Assembly (NCBI GenBank): GCA_964057225.1
Contig: OZ059900.1
Coordinates: 25,559,638 to 25,623,637, forward strand
Length of the DNA stretch: 64,000 nucleotides
Source: Auanema rhodensis
Lineage: Eukaryota > Nematoda > Chromadorea > Rhabditida > Rhabditidae
Direction: 5' to 3'
Shown: piece by piece, positions 63,401-64,000 of the stretch
How positions within the stretch are numbered: the stretch's first letter is position 1
Layout: every line of letters begins with the position of its first letter
Position numbers and translations under genes: made by a program
Notes under the pieces: model-generated
Databases searched by the model: none
Told to the model about the DNA's origin: nothing
What the model saw: the letters and a program-made list of their open reading frames with translations, nothing else

Positions 63401-64000
63401 ATTTTAAGCTAGGTTTCATTGACATTGCATGAGTTTGAACACATGAAATCGTAAGTCAAAACCTTGTTTACAGCGAAATTTCCAAAAACTGGTTTTCCAG
63501 CATAATAAAATATTTCTCATGGGAAATACTGTGTTTTTGTATTTTTCTAGTGTTCAGCATGTAAAATGCTTCATTTTAGTATGTAACACGCTGAAATTCG
63601 TTGCATTTGACGACTCATATGAACAAAAATCGATTTAATCAATATTAGCCATAAGGGGCGTGCCCTCAGAATATGCTAATTTCCTTAATTTTCTAACCCC
63701 TGTTTTTTTGTCGTGAAAGTGGAACTAGACGTTGTACGAACAATTTTGAGCTAGGTTTCATTGACATTGCATGAGTTTGAACACATGAAATCGTAAGTCA
63801 AAACCTTGTTTACAGCGAAATTTCCAAAAACTGGTTTTCCAGCATAATAAAATATTTCTCAAGGGAAAAACTGTGTTTTTATATTTTTCTAGTGTTCAGC
63901 ATGTAAAATGCGTCATTTTAGTATGTAAAACGCTGAAATTCGTTGCATTTGACGACTCATATGAACAAAAATCGATTTTATCAATATTAGCCATAAGGGG
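60441..64000 (+). repeat. Block 7: 5-monomer duplication (1,710 bp) running off the window
   Basis: TAGAATGTAA at 60,844 and 62,554, and CAACATGT at 61,505 and 63,215, are each 1,710 bp apart (5 monomers). The CAACATGT and CATCAG pairing also resembles 48,041-48,167, 39 monomers upstream. Private changes include CCCGCATAAT (60,763), TTCCATTGAC (near 60,680), GTGGTACTAG (near 63,381) and TTTTAAGCTAGG (62,721 and 63,405). The last monomers move back to the GCGTC / AAAACG / CGATTTTATC type. Confidence 0.82.
63947..64000 (+). repeat. Partial last monomer (54 bp)
   Basis: The 188th unit begins at 63,947 and is cut by the end of the window just after the GGGG of the GC-rich patch. The array clearly continues beyond the window. 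Confidence 0.95.

Larger units (their letters stand above)
1..64000 (+). repeat. 342-bp satellite DNA array filling the window
   Basis: Every line of the window can be placed on one 342-bp unit, always in the same orientation, with no interruption. The first base happens to be the start of my reference unit (ATTTGACGAC) and the last complete unit ends at 63,946, giving 187 full copies and a 54-bp remainder. Base counting of the consensus gives 57 C and 59 G in 342, about 34% G+C. Most copies differ from the consensus at only a few positions. Long homogeneous tandem arrays of this kind are typical of centromeric, pericentromeric or subtelomeric heterochromatin in eukaryotes; the chromosomal position here is an inference. 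I do not recognise the family. No gap, inversion or inserted mobile element was seen. Confidence 0.99.

Noticed and set aside
1-64000. CRISPR array
   Set aside because: The period is 342 bp with no short direct repeat separated by unique spacers; the entire unit is repeated.
1-64000. Human or primate alpha satellite, suggested by 342 = 2 x 171
   Set aside because: The length relation is suggestive only. The sequence does not resemble alpha satellite as I know it, and the canonical CENP-B box is absent.
1-64000. Ribosomal DNA, histone or tRNA tandem cluster
   Set aside because: The unit is too short and AT-rich for rDNA or histone repeats, and no tRNA-like clover-leaf or conserved A/B box pair was seen.
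1-64000. A novel defence, mobile or enzymatic system hidden in the array
   Set aside because: No coding capacity, terminal repeats, target-site duplications or non-satellite sequence were seen on either strand.

Overview
The whole 64 kb window is one uninterrupted tandem satellite DNA array. A 342-bp, AT-rich monomer (about 34% G+C by hand count of the consensus) repeats head to tail in a single orientation. Counting phase from the first base, there are 187 complete monomers and a 54-bp start of the 188th (from 63,947). The array has drifted only 8 bp from a perfect 342-bp register, and ten single-base indels account for that. I see no protein-coding gene, RNA gene, transposon, CRISPR array, origin or unique-sequence island. 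The window is typical of a centromeric, pericentromeric or other heterochromatic block of a eukaryotic chromosome. I do not recognise the satellite family and cannot name the species; plants and invertebrates both fit, and human alpha satellite does not.

The monomers are close to identical and differ at a limited set of diagnostic positions. The order of these variants shows higher-order repeat (HOR) structure in several blocks: (1) 1-2.6 kb, a mixed leading segment; (2) 2.6-16.8 kb, an 8-monomer HOR (2,735 bp) nested in a 20-monomer duplication (offset 6,838 bp); (3) 16.8-23.5 kb, blocks offset by 5, 6 and 11 monomers; (4) 23.5-46.96 kb, a distinct monomer subfamily in tandem 6-mers (2,051 bp) and 11-mers (3,761 bp); (5) 46.96-54.08 kb, a 14/15-monomer duplication; (6) 54.08-60.4 kb, a young HOR alternating 4- and 5-monomer units; (7) 60.4-64 kb, a 5-monomer (1,710 bp) duplication cut by the window edge. 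Neighbouring copies often differ by exactly one monomer or one HOR unit, the mark of unequal exchange or out-of-register repair.

Each monomer carries the same internal landmarks: a lone GC-rich dyad, two small hairpin-forming inverted repeats, a partial CENP-B-box-like sequence across the monomer junction, a seven-T tract, an AATAAA hexamer, and a GTAAGT / T-rich-TAG pair resembling splice sites. The two halves show weak similarity at an offset of about 171 bp, suggesting an old dimer. Short open frames of 65-95 codons recur in some monomers. They are by-products of a frame-preserving period (342 = 3 x 114) and of two variable positions, and I do not annotate them as genes. The most useful signals for follow-up are the HOR history, the frozen indel register, the lack of CpG depletion and the possible dimeric origin.
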